DNA from: Blastococcus sp. CT_GayMR19
GTDB lineage: Bacteria; Actinomycetota; Actinomycetes; Mycobacteriales; Geodermatophilaceae
Length of the DNA stretch: 64,000 bases
Direction of reading: 5' to 3'
Assembly (NCBI RefSeq): GCF_004570385.1
Contig: NZ_SPQL01000009.1
Coordinates: 124,001 to 188,000, forward strand
In this document: positions 9,876-18,800 of the stretch, one piece after another
How the letters are laid out: each line of letters starts with the position of its first letter
Position numbering within the stretch: the first letter of the stretch is position 1
Made by a program: the position numbers and the translations under genes
The notes under the pieces: generated by a model
What the model was told of the DNA's origin: nothing
What the model saw: only the letters and a program-made list of their open reading frames with translations
Databases searched by the model: none

Positions 9876-11366
9876 TCAGGTCGAGTGGCGCCAGCTCCGG
9901 CCGTCTCGGGCGATGAGCAGGTCCGCCTCCGGGGGGCCCCATGTGGCTGCCTGGTACAGGGGGATGGGCCGCCGGTCCATTGACCAGTACTGCATGACCG
10001 GGTCGACGATGCGCCAGGAGCGGCCGACCTCGTCGGCGCGGATGAAGAGGGTCGGATCGCCGATCAGTGCGTCCAGGATGACTCGCTCGTAGGCGTCCGG
10101 CGACTGCTCTTCGAAACTCTCGTACGAGAAGTCCATGGATGCCTTCTGCACCCGGAACGCATGTCCGGGGACCTTCGCCCCGAACCGCAGGCTCAGTCCC
10201 TCGTCGGGCTGCACGCGCACGATCAGGGCGTCGGGCTCCAGCCCCTCGGCCCTTCCGGGGAACAACGGAAGTTGTGGGGGGCGACGGAATTCCATGGCCA
10301 CCTCCGTGAGACGCGTGGGCAGCCGCTTGCCGGTGCGCACGTAGATGGGGACGCCGGTCCAGCGCCAGTTCTGGACCTCCAGTCGCATCGCCACGAACGT
10401 CTCGGTCGAGCTCAGCGGGTCGACGCCGGGCTCGTCCCGGTACCCGGGCATGAGGTCCTCGCGGGTGCCACCGCGGGTGTACTGCCCGCGCACCGCGTTC
10501 GTCGCGATCTCCGCCTCCTCGTCCAGCGGGCGGATCGCGCGGAGCAGTTTCACCTTCTCGTCGCGGATCGCCTCGGCGTGGAACGAGGTGGGCGGTTCCA
10601 TGAGGAAGAGCGAGAGGACCTGGAGGACGTGGTTCTGGACGATGTCGCGCATCGCGCCGGTCGTCTCGTAGAAACCGCCGCGGTCGCCGACGCCCAGTGT
10701 CTCGGCGACGGTGATCTGCACGTTGTCGACCCAGGTCCGGTTCCAGATCGGCTCGAAGATCGAGTTTGCGAACCGCAGCGCCAGCAGGTTCTGCACCGTC
10801 TCCTTCGCGAGGTAGTGGTCGATCCGGAATATCTGCTCCTCGACGAACGCCGAGGACAGTTCCGCGTAGAGATCCCGGGCGCTGTCCTCGTCCCAGCCGA
10901 ACGGCTTCTCGATGACCGCACGGACGAAGCCGTCGCCGTCCGGGACGGACAACCCCGCCTTGCCGAGGCTCACCGCGATCGGCCCGAACAGGCGGGGTGG
11001 CGTGGCGAAGTAGTACACCCGGTTGCCGGCGGTGCCGTGCCGCTGATCGCTGGCGGCCATCACCTCGGCCAGCCGCTGGTAGGTGGCCGGGTCGTCGTAG
11101 CCGCCGTGGACGTAGCGCGCAGCCTCGGTCAGGTCCTTCCACCGCTGGTCGCCCTCGCCGGACACGCTGCGCCGGCAGAGGTCCCCGAACTCGTCGTCGG
11201 TCATGGGCGTGCGGGCCACGCCGATCAGGGCGACCTCCGCGGGGAGGGCGCCGTAGCCGGCCAGCCGCGCGAGTGCCGGCAGGAGCTTGCGAGCGGTGAG
11301 GTCTCCCGAGGCTCCGAAGATAACCAGCGCACATGGCGGAGAGCGACGGTCCGCATCGACGTTCAT
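9876..11366 (-). CDS. zwf: Glucose-6-phosphate 1-dehydrogenase
   Basis: A 496-aa full-length enzyme that oxidises glucose 6-phosphate to 6-phosphogluconolactone with NADP+, the entry step of the oxidative pentose phosphate pathway. The cofactor motif GASGDL is at 18-23, EKPFG at 153-157 and the active-site motif RIDHYLAKE at 181-189 (consensus RIDHYLGKE). The ATG at 11366 fits family length; no clear Shine-Dalgarno is seen. It stands alone, not in the usual tal-zwf-opcA-pgl cluster. It is flanked on both sides by oxidoreductase 5' fragments, so it is probably an acquired second copy; that is inference. Confidence 0.94.
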   Translation of the reverse strand: MNVDADRRSPPCALVIFGASGDLTARKLLPALARLAGYGALPAEVALIGVARTPMTDDEFGDLCRRSVSGEGDQRWKDLTEAARYVHGGYDDPATYQRLAEVMAASDQRHGTAGNRVYYFATPPRLFGPIAVSLGKAGLSVPDGDGFVRAVIEKPFGWDEDSARDLYAELSSAFVEEQIFRIDHYLAKETVQNLLALRFANSIFEPIWNRTWVDNVQITVAETLGVGDRGGFYETTGAMRDIVQNHVLQVLSLFLMEPPTSFHAEAIRDEKVKLLRAIRPLDEEAEIATNAVRGQYTRGGTREDLMPGYRDEPGVDPLSSTETFVAMRLEVQNWRWTGVPIYVRTGKRLPTRLTEVAMEFRRPPQLPLFPGRAEGLEPDALIVRVQPDEGLSLRFGAKVPGHAFRVQKASMDFSYESFEEQSPDAYERVILDALIGDPTLFIRADEVGRSWRIVDPVMQYWSMDRRPIPLYQAATWGPPEADLLIARDGRSWRHST

Positions 11367-11548
11367 GTGCTGGGAGCATGCCCGGCTCGGAGTGCCACGG
11401 ACAGGCCCCGACACCGGCGTCCGTTGCGCGGCTGGACACGCACCGCGGTGTGTCGTGGCGACGTGGTGCCGCGCCCGGGAGGACGAGTGACGGCGACGCG
11501 GAGCGCGGACCGGCTCAGTTCTACGCGGTGTACCGCTCACGACAGGAA

Positions 11549-11685
11549 GTGGTGCGTGTCGGCGTAGTGGATGCCGGCTGGCGAGACCTCGTAGAGCTGC
11601 TGGCCGGGACCGGGCTCCGGCTCGCCGATGTCGACATCTCCAGGACCTCGGAACCGCCGAAGGGGGTGATCTGCACGGCACGCAT
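11549..11685 (-). pseudogene. Quinone oxidoreductase 5' fragment 3 (frameshifted)
   Basis: The minus strand starts MRAVQITPFGGSEVLE at 11685. A one-base deletion near codon 17 shifts the frame; corrected, the rest reads IGEPEPGPGQQLYEVSPAGI and then HYADTHH before similarity stops. The end point is the same codon as in fragments 1 and 2. Its sequence is closest to fragment 2. It is the rightmost fragment and may mark the outer edge of the accessory array. Confidence 0.85.
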
Positions 11686-11795
11686 GCGGGACAGGCCATG
11701 GCCTGCCGGGCAGCCGCGGCGGTGCCCGGGGCGTGCGCCGGGCGGCCCACCCTGGCGACCGGGCCGGTCGGCCGCGAAGCCTTTATGGTCCTCGG

Positions 11796-12944
11796 ATGCA
11801 ACTGAGCGCAGCGCTGGAACAGCACATCGCAGTGTTCGGCGAGAGCGGCAGCGGCAAGACCGTCCTGCTCTCCTCGTTCTACGGGGCCGCGCAAGAGCCT
11901 GCGTACTTGAAGGACAGCCTCTTCCACGTCGTCGCCGACGACATCGGCCAGGGGAGCCGGCTGCACAAGAACTACCTCGGGATGAAGAGCTCTGCGAGCG
12001 TGCCAGAGGCCAATCGCTTCCGGGCGACGTCCTACTCCCTCTCGGTCAAGATGAGGGCCGGGTCCGATCCGGAGGCGACGAGAGCTCAGCCCTTCAATGC
12101 ACTGCGCCTCGTCTGGCACGACTACCCGGGCGAGTGGTTCGAGGAGGACGTGAGCGGACCGGAAGAGGGGCAACGCCGAGTCGACACGTTCAGGTCTCTG
12201 CTGCGTTCGGACGTCGCCCTGCTGCTGGTGGATGCGCAGCGGATGCTGGACAACGCCGGCGAGGAGGAGCGCTACCTCAAGTCGTTGTTCGCCAACCTGA
12301 AGAACGGGCTCCTGAACCTCAAGGACGACCTGCTGGACGACGGACAGCCGCTCGTCGAGTTCCCGCGCATCTGGGTCCTGGCGCTGTCGAAATCCGACCT
12401 CCTGCCCGACCTCGACGTCTTCGGGTTCCGGGACCTCCTCGTCCTGAAGGCGTCCGACGAGATCACCGAGTTGCGCAACGTCATCGCGGAGATGGTGGAG
12501 GGCAGCGACGCGCTGTCGGTCGGGGAGGACTTCGCGCTGCTCTCGTCGGCGAAATTCGAGGTGGGCAAGATCGAAGTCACCGAGCGGATCGGTCTTGACC
12601 TGCTCCTGCCGCTGGCCGCGATGCTCCCCATCGAGCGACACATCGACTGGACCCAGACGCAGCAGCTGCCGGGGAGGGTGGCGGAGAGCCTGCTGGGCGG
12701 CATCGGCCCTGTGGTGGATGTGCTGTTCAAGCGTCTGTCCAGTTTGCCGGGAAAGCTCGGCATCTTCTTCGGTACTGCCGGTCCCAGCCTGCAACTCGTG
12801 GCTCAGCTGGCCGGAGACAAGCTGAAGGAGATGAACGACGAGGCGCGCGCGAAGGGGGACAACCTCAAGGCCACGTTGACCGGCTTCCGGCTCGACCTCG
12901 AAGGAGGCGAGGAGCGGGGAATCTTCCTCAGGAGCCTGCGATGA
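11796..12944 (+). CDS. P-loop (TRAFAC-type) GTPase-like protein
   Basis: A 382-aa protein with an N-terminal P-loop GESGSGKT (15-22), a switch-like WHDYPGEW segment (107-114, resembling G3 DxPG) and a possible G4 motif SKSD (198-201). The C-terminal third is hydrophobic and helix-rich, perhaps a membrane-associating region. This matches the TRAFAC-clade or double-GTPase-like proteins found next to bacterial conflict genes, but the assignment rests on motifs only. TATGGT lies 6 nt before the ATG, so the message is probably leaderless. The next gene overlaps it by four bases. Base composition is less GC-skewed than in neighbours. Confidence 0.75.
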   Translation: MQLSAALEQHIAVFGESGSGKTVLLSSFYGAAQEPAYLKDSLFHVVADDIGQGSRLHKNYLGMKSSASVPEANRFRATSYSLSVKMRAGSDPEATRAQPFNALRLVWHDYPGEWFEEDVSGPEEGQRRVDTFRSLLRSDVALLLVDAQRMLDNAGEEERYLKSLFANLKNGLLNLKDDLLDDGQPLVEFPRIWVLALSKSDLLPDLDVFGFRDLLVLKASDEITELRNVIAEMVEGSDALSVGEDFALLSSAKFEVGKIEVTERIGLDLLLPLAAMLPIERHIDWTQTQQLPGRVAESLLGGIGPVVDVLFKRLSSLPGKLGIFFGTAGPSLQLVAQLAGDKLKEMNDEARAKGDNLKATLTGFRLDLEGGEERGIFLRSLR

Positions 12945-13303
12945 CCCTGATCTGGGCCACGCGTGGACGGACCTGGGGCTTCCGGTTCCTCCGGGACGGA
13001 GGGATCGAGGAGCCGCTCCGGGTCTACGACATCGCCTTCTCGGGCGTCGAGGAGGACTCGGAGGTCTGGCGCCCTATCACCGGCACGAGGGAACAACGCG
13101 AGATGGTGGCGCTGCGGTTGCCGGATCCGTTGGGGCGGCAGGACCGCGCCGGAAGGGTGATCCCGCACGACTTCGTCGTCCTGCCACCACTGGCTGACGA
13201 GATCGATTCGGTCGAGGACGGTCGCCACAGGATCTGGCCCCTCGTTGCCGATCAGTTCGAGCGCGTCTGGGAGCTGTCGGAACCGCCCTCTCCCACAGAC
13301 TGA
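12941..13303 (+). CDS. Hypothetical partner of the P-loop GTPase
   Basis: A 120-aa protein with no recognised domain. It is rich in charged and aromatic residues (for example TRGRTWGFRFLRDGG near the N-terminus) and has no signal peptide or membrane helix. Its ATG overlaps the GTPase stop (ATGA), implying coupled synthesis and probably a shared function. It could be an effector or adaptor of the GTPase. Function unknown. Confidence 0.75.
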   Translation: MTLIWATRGRTWGFRFLRDGGIEEPLRVYDIAFSGVEEDSEVWRPITGTREQREMVALRLPDPLGRQDRAGRVIPHDFVVLPPLADEIDSVEDGRHRIWPLVADQFERVWELSEPPSPTD

Positions 13304-13493
13304 CCTCAGCGGATCGGCCCACGGCACGTGAATCGGAGGACGGCCACGTCGTGGTGTGTCCACCTGACACCCGGTCCCCGCAGCAGCGCACGGTCCGAGG
13401 CATGAACGAGTTCTCTCATTTGCGCCCTGCCCCGGAGCCCCGGCCAGAGTTGCCCTCGACACGGTGGTCACCACACCCACCAGATTCCTGGTC

Positions 13494-13521
13494 TTGACTC
13501 ATGCCGATATGGGTATACGTT
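13494..13521 (+). promoter_or_regulatory. Promoter of the ArsR-SRPBCC-RibD operon
   Basis: TTGACT (13494-13499) and TACGTT (13516-13521) are separated by 16 bp. The GTG start lies 6 nt after the -10, which predicts a leaderless mRNA. GTATAC at 13513-13518 overlaps the -10 and could be part of an operator for the repressor encoded immediately downstream. Confidence 0.6.
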
Positions 13522-13527
13522 GGCGCC

Positions 13528-13869
13528 GTGGCACGAGCAGCGACGACGTCGGACGTCTTCAACGCGATCGCCGAGCCGCAGCGCCGGGAGATCCTCGTGC
13601 TGCTGCGGGCGGGTGAGCGACCGGTGACCGAGTTGGCCCGGGAGATGGGGATGACTCAGCCAGGGGCGTCCAAACACCTGCGGGTGCTCCGGGAGGTCGG
13701 GCTCGTGCGGGACCGCAAGGCAGGCAAGCAGCGCCTGTACGGCCTCGATGCCCGCGGGCTGCGGCCGGTTCACGAGTGGACCGGCGGGTTCGAGCGGTTC
13801 TGGAACGAGAGCTTCGACCGGCTGGACGCGTACGTGCAGGACCTCGAGCAGGCACGGCAGGAGGAGTAG
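13528..13869 (+). CDS. ArsR-family winged-helix transcriptional regulator
   Basis: A 113-aa ArsR/SmtB-type regulator. Residues DVFNAIAEPQRREILVLL start the helical core, and TELAREMGMTQPGASKHLRVL forms the recognition helix-turn-helix. It lacks the classic metal-binding CVC motif. Members that precede SRPBCC genes, as here, commonly repress their own operon in response to an unknown ligand. GTG at 13528 is chosen over the ATG at 13501 because the latter would lie inside the promoter. Confidence 0.9.
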   Translation: MARAATTSDVFNAIAEPQRREILVLLRAGERPVTELAREMGMTQPGASKHLRVLREVGLVRDRKAGKQRLYGLDARGLRPVHEWTGGFERFWNESFDRLDAYVQDLEQARQEE

Positions 13870-13872
13870 CTC

Positions 13873-14379
13873 ATGAGCGCCACGGGACGAGGAGCGCCGG
13901 CGCAGTCCGCGACGGCCGGCCGCGAGATCGTGATCTCGCGGGTCATCGGCGCCCTACGGGAGCTGGTGTTCGAGGCGTTCACCGAGGTCCGGCACCTGTC
14001 GCGGTGGTGGGGGCCGGACGGGTTCACCACCACCACGCGGTCCTTCGAGTTCCGCGTCGGCGGGGAGTGGGACTTCGTGATGCACGGGCCGGACGGGACG
14101 GACTACCAGGAATGGATCTCCTGGACCGAGATCGTCCCGCCGGAGCGGATCGCGCTGCTGCACGGTGAGTTCCGCGGCGACCCGAACGCCTTCGAGTCGG
14201 TCCTGACGTTCGAGCCCGACGGGGCGGCGACCCGGATCGACATGCGCACGGTGTTCCCCACCAGGGAGTTGCGCGACGAGGCGGTCGAGAAGTACCACGC
14301 GATCGAGGGTGGCCGGCAGACCCTGGGCAACCTGGCTGCCTACGTCACCGAGATCCATCGGCAGGGAGGCGAGGGCTGA
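13873..14379 (+). CDS. SRPBCC / AHSA1-type domain protein
   Basis: A 168-aa START-like (SRPBCC, activator of Hsp90 ATPase homologue 1) protein. The signature WWGPDGFTTTTRSFEFRVGG is followed by WEFVMHGPDG-like sequence (here WDFVMHGPDG) and the C-terminal helix. The fold binds hydrophobic ligands; the ligand is unknown. It follows the regulator by 3 bp, and its TGA shares a base with the next ATG, so it is part of a three-gene operon. Confidence 0.9.
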   Translation: MSATGRGAPAQSATAGREIVISRVIGALRELVFEAFTEVRHLSRWWGPDGFTTTTRSFEFRVGGEWDFVMHGPDGTDYQEWISWTEIVPPERIALLHGEFRGDPNAFESVLTFEPDGAATRIDMRTVFPTRELRDEAVEKYHAIEGGRQTLGNLAAYVTEIHRQGGEG

Positions 14380-14999
14380 TGGCCGGGAAGGTGTTCTTCA
14401 GCGTGTCCATGTCGCTGGACGGGTTCATCGCGCCCGGGTCCCTCGGGGAGTTGATGGGGCGGCAGTGGATGGAACTGCAGCGGTGGGTCTTCCCGACGCG
14501 GTTCTTCCGGGAGAACCTGAAGCTCGGCGGGGGTGGCGAGGAGGGGCGCGACAACGACATCGTGCGGACGACGTTCGAGCGCACCGGCGCGAGCGTGATG
14601 GGCAAGCGCATGTTCGACGCCGGCGAGCAGATGTGGCCGGAGGAGGCGCCCTTCCACACGCCGGTCTTCGTCGTGACGCACGAGAAGCGTGACCCCTGGG
14701 AGCGGCCGGGCGGGACCACCTTCCACTTCGTCAACGACGGCATCGAGGCCGCGCTCGACCGGGCCCGCGAGGCCGCCGGCGACCGCGACGTCCGCATCGC
14801 GGGCGGCGGCGCGACGATCCTGGAGTACGTGAACGCCGGCCTGATCGACGAGTTCTCGATCGCTCTGTCGCCCGTGCTGTTCGGCTCCGGAATCCGCCTG
14901 TTCGAGGGCGTTGACGCGGACCGCGTGGCCCTCGAGCAGGTCCGCGCGGAGCCCTCCCCGAGGGTGACGCACCTGACCTACGCCGTCCGGAAGCGGTAG
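14379..14999 (+). CDS. Dihydrofolate reductase-fold (RibD C-terminal) protein
   Basis: A 206-aa RibD_C/dihydrofolate reductase-like protein. SVSMSLDGFIAPG forms the N-terminal strand, VMGKRMFD the middle motif, and GGGATILEYVNAGLIDEF the NADPH-site region. It is the last gene of the ArsR-SRPBCC operon (TGATG overlap). Similar operons are common in actinobacteria, but the reaction is unknown. A diverged paralogue is at 5721-6326. Confidence 0.9.
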   Translation: MAGKVFFSVSMSLDGFIAPGSLGELMGRQWMELQRWVFPTRFFRENLKLGGGGEEGRDNDIVRTTFERTGASVMGKRMFDAGEQMWPEEAPFHTPVFVVTHEKRDPWERPGGTTFHFVNDGIEAALDRAREAAGDRDVRIAGGGATILEYVNAGLIDEFSIALSPVLFGSGIRLFEGVDADRVALEQVRAEPSPRVTHLTYAVRKR

Positions 15000-15028
15000 G
15001 CGGACGGCGGAGAACGAGCCCCGCATCG

Positions 15029-15083
15029 TGAGCCGAGTCAGGGATCAACCGACGAGGTGCGCACCCGCCTGAGCCGAGTCAGG
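15029..15083. promoter_or_regulatory. Two CRP/FNR-like palindromes upstream of hemerythrin gene
   Basis: TGAGCCGAGTCAGG occurs at 15029-15042 and 15070-15083. Start positions are 41 bp apart, about four helical turns. Each has the TGA-N6-TCA core of CRP/FNR-family sites; the second extends to CCTGA-N6-TCAGG. Placement ~90-150 bp before the hemerythrin start suggests an operator pair. The regulator is not identified. Confidence 0.45.
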
Positions 15084-15175
15084 TATGAGGTGGATCTGCA
15101 AGCGGGCTGCAAGCCGGATGCACGGGGTGGGGTCGATCGTCGTGCTGACGACCCGCCGCAGCCGAGGAGACAGCC

Positions 15176-15844
15176 ATGCACGCCACGACCGGACCGATCG
15201 ACACCAGCGTGATGCCGACCATCCACACCTTCTTCCGTCGTGAGATCCGGCTGGCCGGGGGCGTCGTCCGTCGCGTCGCCGACGGTGACGTGCGCCGGGC
15301 CGGGGTGGTCGCCGACCATCTCGACTTCGTCGCACGGTCGCTGCACGAGCACCACACCGGCGAGGACGAGCTCCTGTGGCCGAAGCTGCTGGAACGCGTG
15401 CCCGAGGAGCTCGCCCCCATCGTGCGGCTGATGGAGGCTCAGCACGGGCAGGTCGACGCGCTGCTCAGCGAGATCGGCGATGTCCGCGTGCGCTGGGCGG
15501 CGACGGCGGCCCCGGCCGACCGCGACCGGCTGGCCGACCTGTTCGACCAGCTGTACGTGCACCTTGCCGAGCACTTGGACGCGGAGGAGGAGCGGCTGCT
15601 GCCGATCGCGGCCCGAGCCGTCACGCAGGCCGAGTGGGCGGAGCTGGGGGAGCGCGGCCGCGCGCGCACCCGGCGATCGGAGCTGTCGCTGGCCCTGGGC
15701 ATGTTCCAGTACGAGGGCGATCCCGCCGTGATCGCGCAGATGCTCGCGGAGGCTCCCGCGCCGGTCCGGTGGATCGTGCCGCGGCTGTCCCGCCGGGCTT
15801 TCCGGCGGCGCGCGCTCGCCATCCACGGCACCGCCACGCCCTGA
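15176..15844 (+). CDS. Hemerythrin-like (HHE) domain protein
   Basis: A 222-aa protein with an N-terminal four-helix hemerythrin-like domain (about 12-150). Expected di-iron ligands occur in HTFFRRE, LHEHHTGEDELLWP, EAQHGQ and HLAEHLDAEEERLLP. Such proteins bind O2, NO or iron, or act in redox sensing. The last ~70 residues are basic and may form a small extra domain. It is followed after 10 bp by the convergent BTAD regulator gene. A second, interrupted hemerythrin gene is at 28687-29322. Confidence 0.88.
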   Translation: MHATTGPIDTSVMPTIHTFFRREIRLAGGVVRRVADGDVRRAGVVADHLDFVARSLHEHHTGEDELLWPKLLERVPEELAPIVRLMEAQHGQVDALLSEIGDVRVRWAATAAPADRDRLADLFDQLYVHLAEHLDAEEERLLPIAARAVTQAEWAELGERGRARTRRSELSLALGMFQYEGDPAVIAQMLAEAPAPVRWIVPRLSRRAFRRRALAIHGTATP

Positions 15845-15854
15845 GGAACGGGAC

Positions 15855-18800
15855 TCAGTCCGGCAACCGTGCCAGCAAGGCCTCGGTGCGGGCCGTCCAC
15901 GGTTCCAGCCCGAGGGACCGGTGCGTGTCCAGTGCGGTGCGGGCGTGCGCCCGGGCGGCGACCGGGTCGCCGTCGGCGGCAGCCAGCCGCGCCAGGGTGT
16001 GGGAGACGCTGCCGAGGAAGAGGGCGGACAGGCCGCCGGAGGCCAGCCGGTCGGCGTAGGGGGTGAGCTGCCGACGGAGATCGGCGACCGCGTCGTCGGT
16101 GGCGAGGCCGCGGTCGGCGAACTCGAGCCACAGCCAGGCGCGCAACACGGTGAGGCTGATCCACAGGTAGTCGCGGATCACCGCCGGCTGCTCGCCCCAC
16201 GGACCGAGCATCCGGCGTGCCTCCTCCGCCCGCCCCGCCTCGACCAGGGCCATGGCGTGCAGGTCGCGCAACTCGCTCGGCTGGTAGGCGGCGGCCTGCC
16301 GGAGGACGGGCTCCAGCTCGCCCAGCCGCCCCTGCACCCACCGGATCGTGGTCCGCTGTGCCAGCCCGATGCCGACGCCCGGGGTGGCCAGCGTGTGCTC
16401 GAGCCGCTCCAGCCGGTCGATGTCCTCCTCGGCGCCGGCGAGGTCGCCGTGGACCTGCCGGAGCAGCGCCAGCCCCCAGCCGGAGACGAGCAGCACCTGC
16501 GGGAGCGAGTGCCGCTCGGCAAGCTGCTGCGCGCGGACCAGATCGGAGTGTGCCTCCTCCAGGCGTCCCGCCTCGGCCCGGATGCCGGCCCGCTGCGTGA
16601 GGGCGCGGGCGCCCGCGCATTCGTCGCCGGCCCGCGCGGCGCGTTCGACCAGCTCCTCGGCGAGCGCGGCGCGGCGGTGCAGCAGATCGGTCCGGGCGAT
16701 CGCCAGCGCGGCGAGCTGCAGCACGGCCCCCATGTCCTGGGGCCCGGCGTCCGTGGTCCGCAGCCGCGCGACGGCGGAGTCGATCAGCCGGAGGCTGGTG
16801 TCGGCCCCGTCGGGGCGGGACAGGTGCTCGACCGCCAGCGCCGCCTCGACGCGGGCGCGCAGGGCAGCGGTCAGGGCGCCGTCCCGGCAGGCGAGCACCT
16901 CGTTCCAGAGGTCGATGGCGGCGTGGTCGACCTGGGCCCGCGTCCGCCATCCCCAGACCGCACTGTGGGTGATCTCCAGCAGGATCCGTGCGGCGGCAGC
17001 CGGGTCGGAGCGGCGCAACGCCGACGTCCCGGCGGTGGCGAACTCCGGCCAGGCGTCGATGGGCCGGCCGAGTCGTAGCAGCGCCCGGCCGCGTCCCACC
17101 CGCACGGACTCGCGCTCCTCCGGGCTGGTCAGCGGGTCCCGTTCCTGCAGCTCGACGGCGAGGGTGAACAGACGGAGCGCCTCCGCGTGCGCCGAGCGGG
17201 TGGCGGCCGATTCCCCGGCCCGTCGCGCGAAGGTCCAGCCCGACCGGGCGTGGGCGGTGCCGGCCAGCCGGTAGTGCTCGGCGAGCTCTGCCGCGTGGTC
17301 GGGAATCCGGCCGGCGTGTGCGTCCTCCAGCGCGGTGGCGACGAGGAGGTGCGTGCGGGCACGGGCCGGCGCCGGCAGCATCTCGTAGACCGCGTCACGT
17401 ACCAGGGAGTGCGTGAACCGGTAGCGGCCGGGCGCCGGCTCGTCGACGAGCCCCAGCGCGATCGCGGATGCCAGCGCCTCGTCCACGTCGACCGGGGAGC
17501 AGGCGGCCGCCTGCTCCACGACGGCCGGCTCGAAGGACCGCCCGGCCACCGCGGCCACCGCGAGGATCTGCGAGGTCGCGTCCGGGAGCCCGGCCAGGCG
17601 CTGCCGGACGACGTCCCGCACGCCGGAGGGCACCGTGCGCCACACCGAGGAGTCCGGCCGGGCCAGCGCTCCCTCGCTCGCCAGCAGGCGCGCCACCTCG
17701 GTCACGAAGAACGGGTTCCCGTCCGTCCGGGCGACGAGCTCTGTCGCGATCTCCGGAGAGATCTCCACCCCGGTGGAGACCGCCACGCAGGAGACGATCG
17801 CGGCCTCGTCGAGGCCGGCCAGATCGATCCGCAGCGGGTCCAGCCGGGCCAGAGCGCCCAGCAGGTCCGCCAGCGAGCCGTCCGCATCGGCGGGGGAGTT
17901 GCGCAGGGCGACGACGAGGACGACCGGGACGTCGGCGACGTCGGCGGCCACCCGGCGGATCAGTCGCAGGCTGTCCGCGTCGGCCCAGTGGACGTCGTCC
18001 AGGACGAGCAGCACGGGTGGGCCCGAACCGACCGCGGTGAGCAGCGTCTCGGCGAGCCGGTAGCTCTCCGATGCGGCGTCCCGCACCCCGCCCTCCGTGG
18101 CAGCGAGGGCCTGGTCGCTGCCGAAGACGGCGCGGGCGGCCCTGGTCCAGCCCCACAGCGGCGGGCTGCCGTCGGGGTCCCAGGTGCCTCGACCGCAGCG
18201 GAAGCCGGCCGCTCTCGCCCGGCCCAGCACCTCCTCGGCGAACCGCGTCTTGCCGATGCCGGGCTCACCGCGGATCACGACGGTGCGGCCTCGGCACCGG
18301 GCCGCTGCGGCGAGGACGTCGTCGACCGCCGCCAGCTCCCGTGCCCGTCCGGCGAGCCCGGCATCGGTGGACGGCGCCCGCGGCCCGGCGGAATGTCGTT
18401 CGGTGGCGGGCCGGTCGGCCAGGCGGGGGAGCAGACCGGGGTCCTGCCGCAGGATCGACTCCTCCAGGGCCCGCAGGTCCGGCCCCGGGTCGATGCCGAG
18501 CTCCTCGGCCAGGTGGTCGCGGGCCCGTCGCAGGCTCGCCAGCGCGTCGGCCTGCCGGCCGGCGCGGTACTGCGCGCGGGCGAGCAGCCCCCACAGCCGT
18601 TCCCGTGCGGGATGCTGCCGCACCAGTTGCTCCAGCTATGCCGCGGCCGTGCGGTCGTCCCGCGCCGTGCGGACCTCCCAGAGATCCTCCAGGGCGGTCA
18701 ACCGCAGTTCTGTGAGCCGGAGCGCCTCGGCAGCCAGTGACGTGCTGGTCTCGGTCAGCCCGGCGTAGGGGTCCCCCCGCCACAGCGCCAGCGCCTCCTC

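Noticed and set aside
8809-12794. Very long antisense reading frames, for example across the ABC and zwf regions or opposite 41-44 kb
   Set aside because: Their translations are Arg/Pro/Gly-rich without domains. They are shadows of strong third-position GC bias in real genes.
4322-13500. Classical genomic island with integrase, transposase or tRNA attachment site
   Set aside because: No recombinase, transposase or tRNA gene was recognised, so the array is described only by its repeated 5' fragments.
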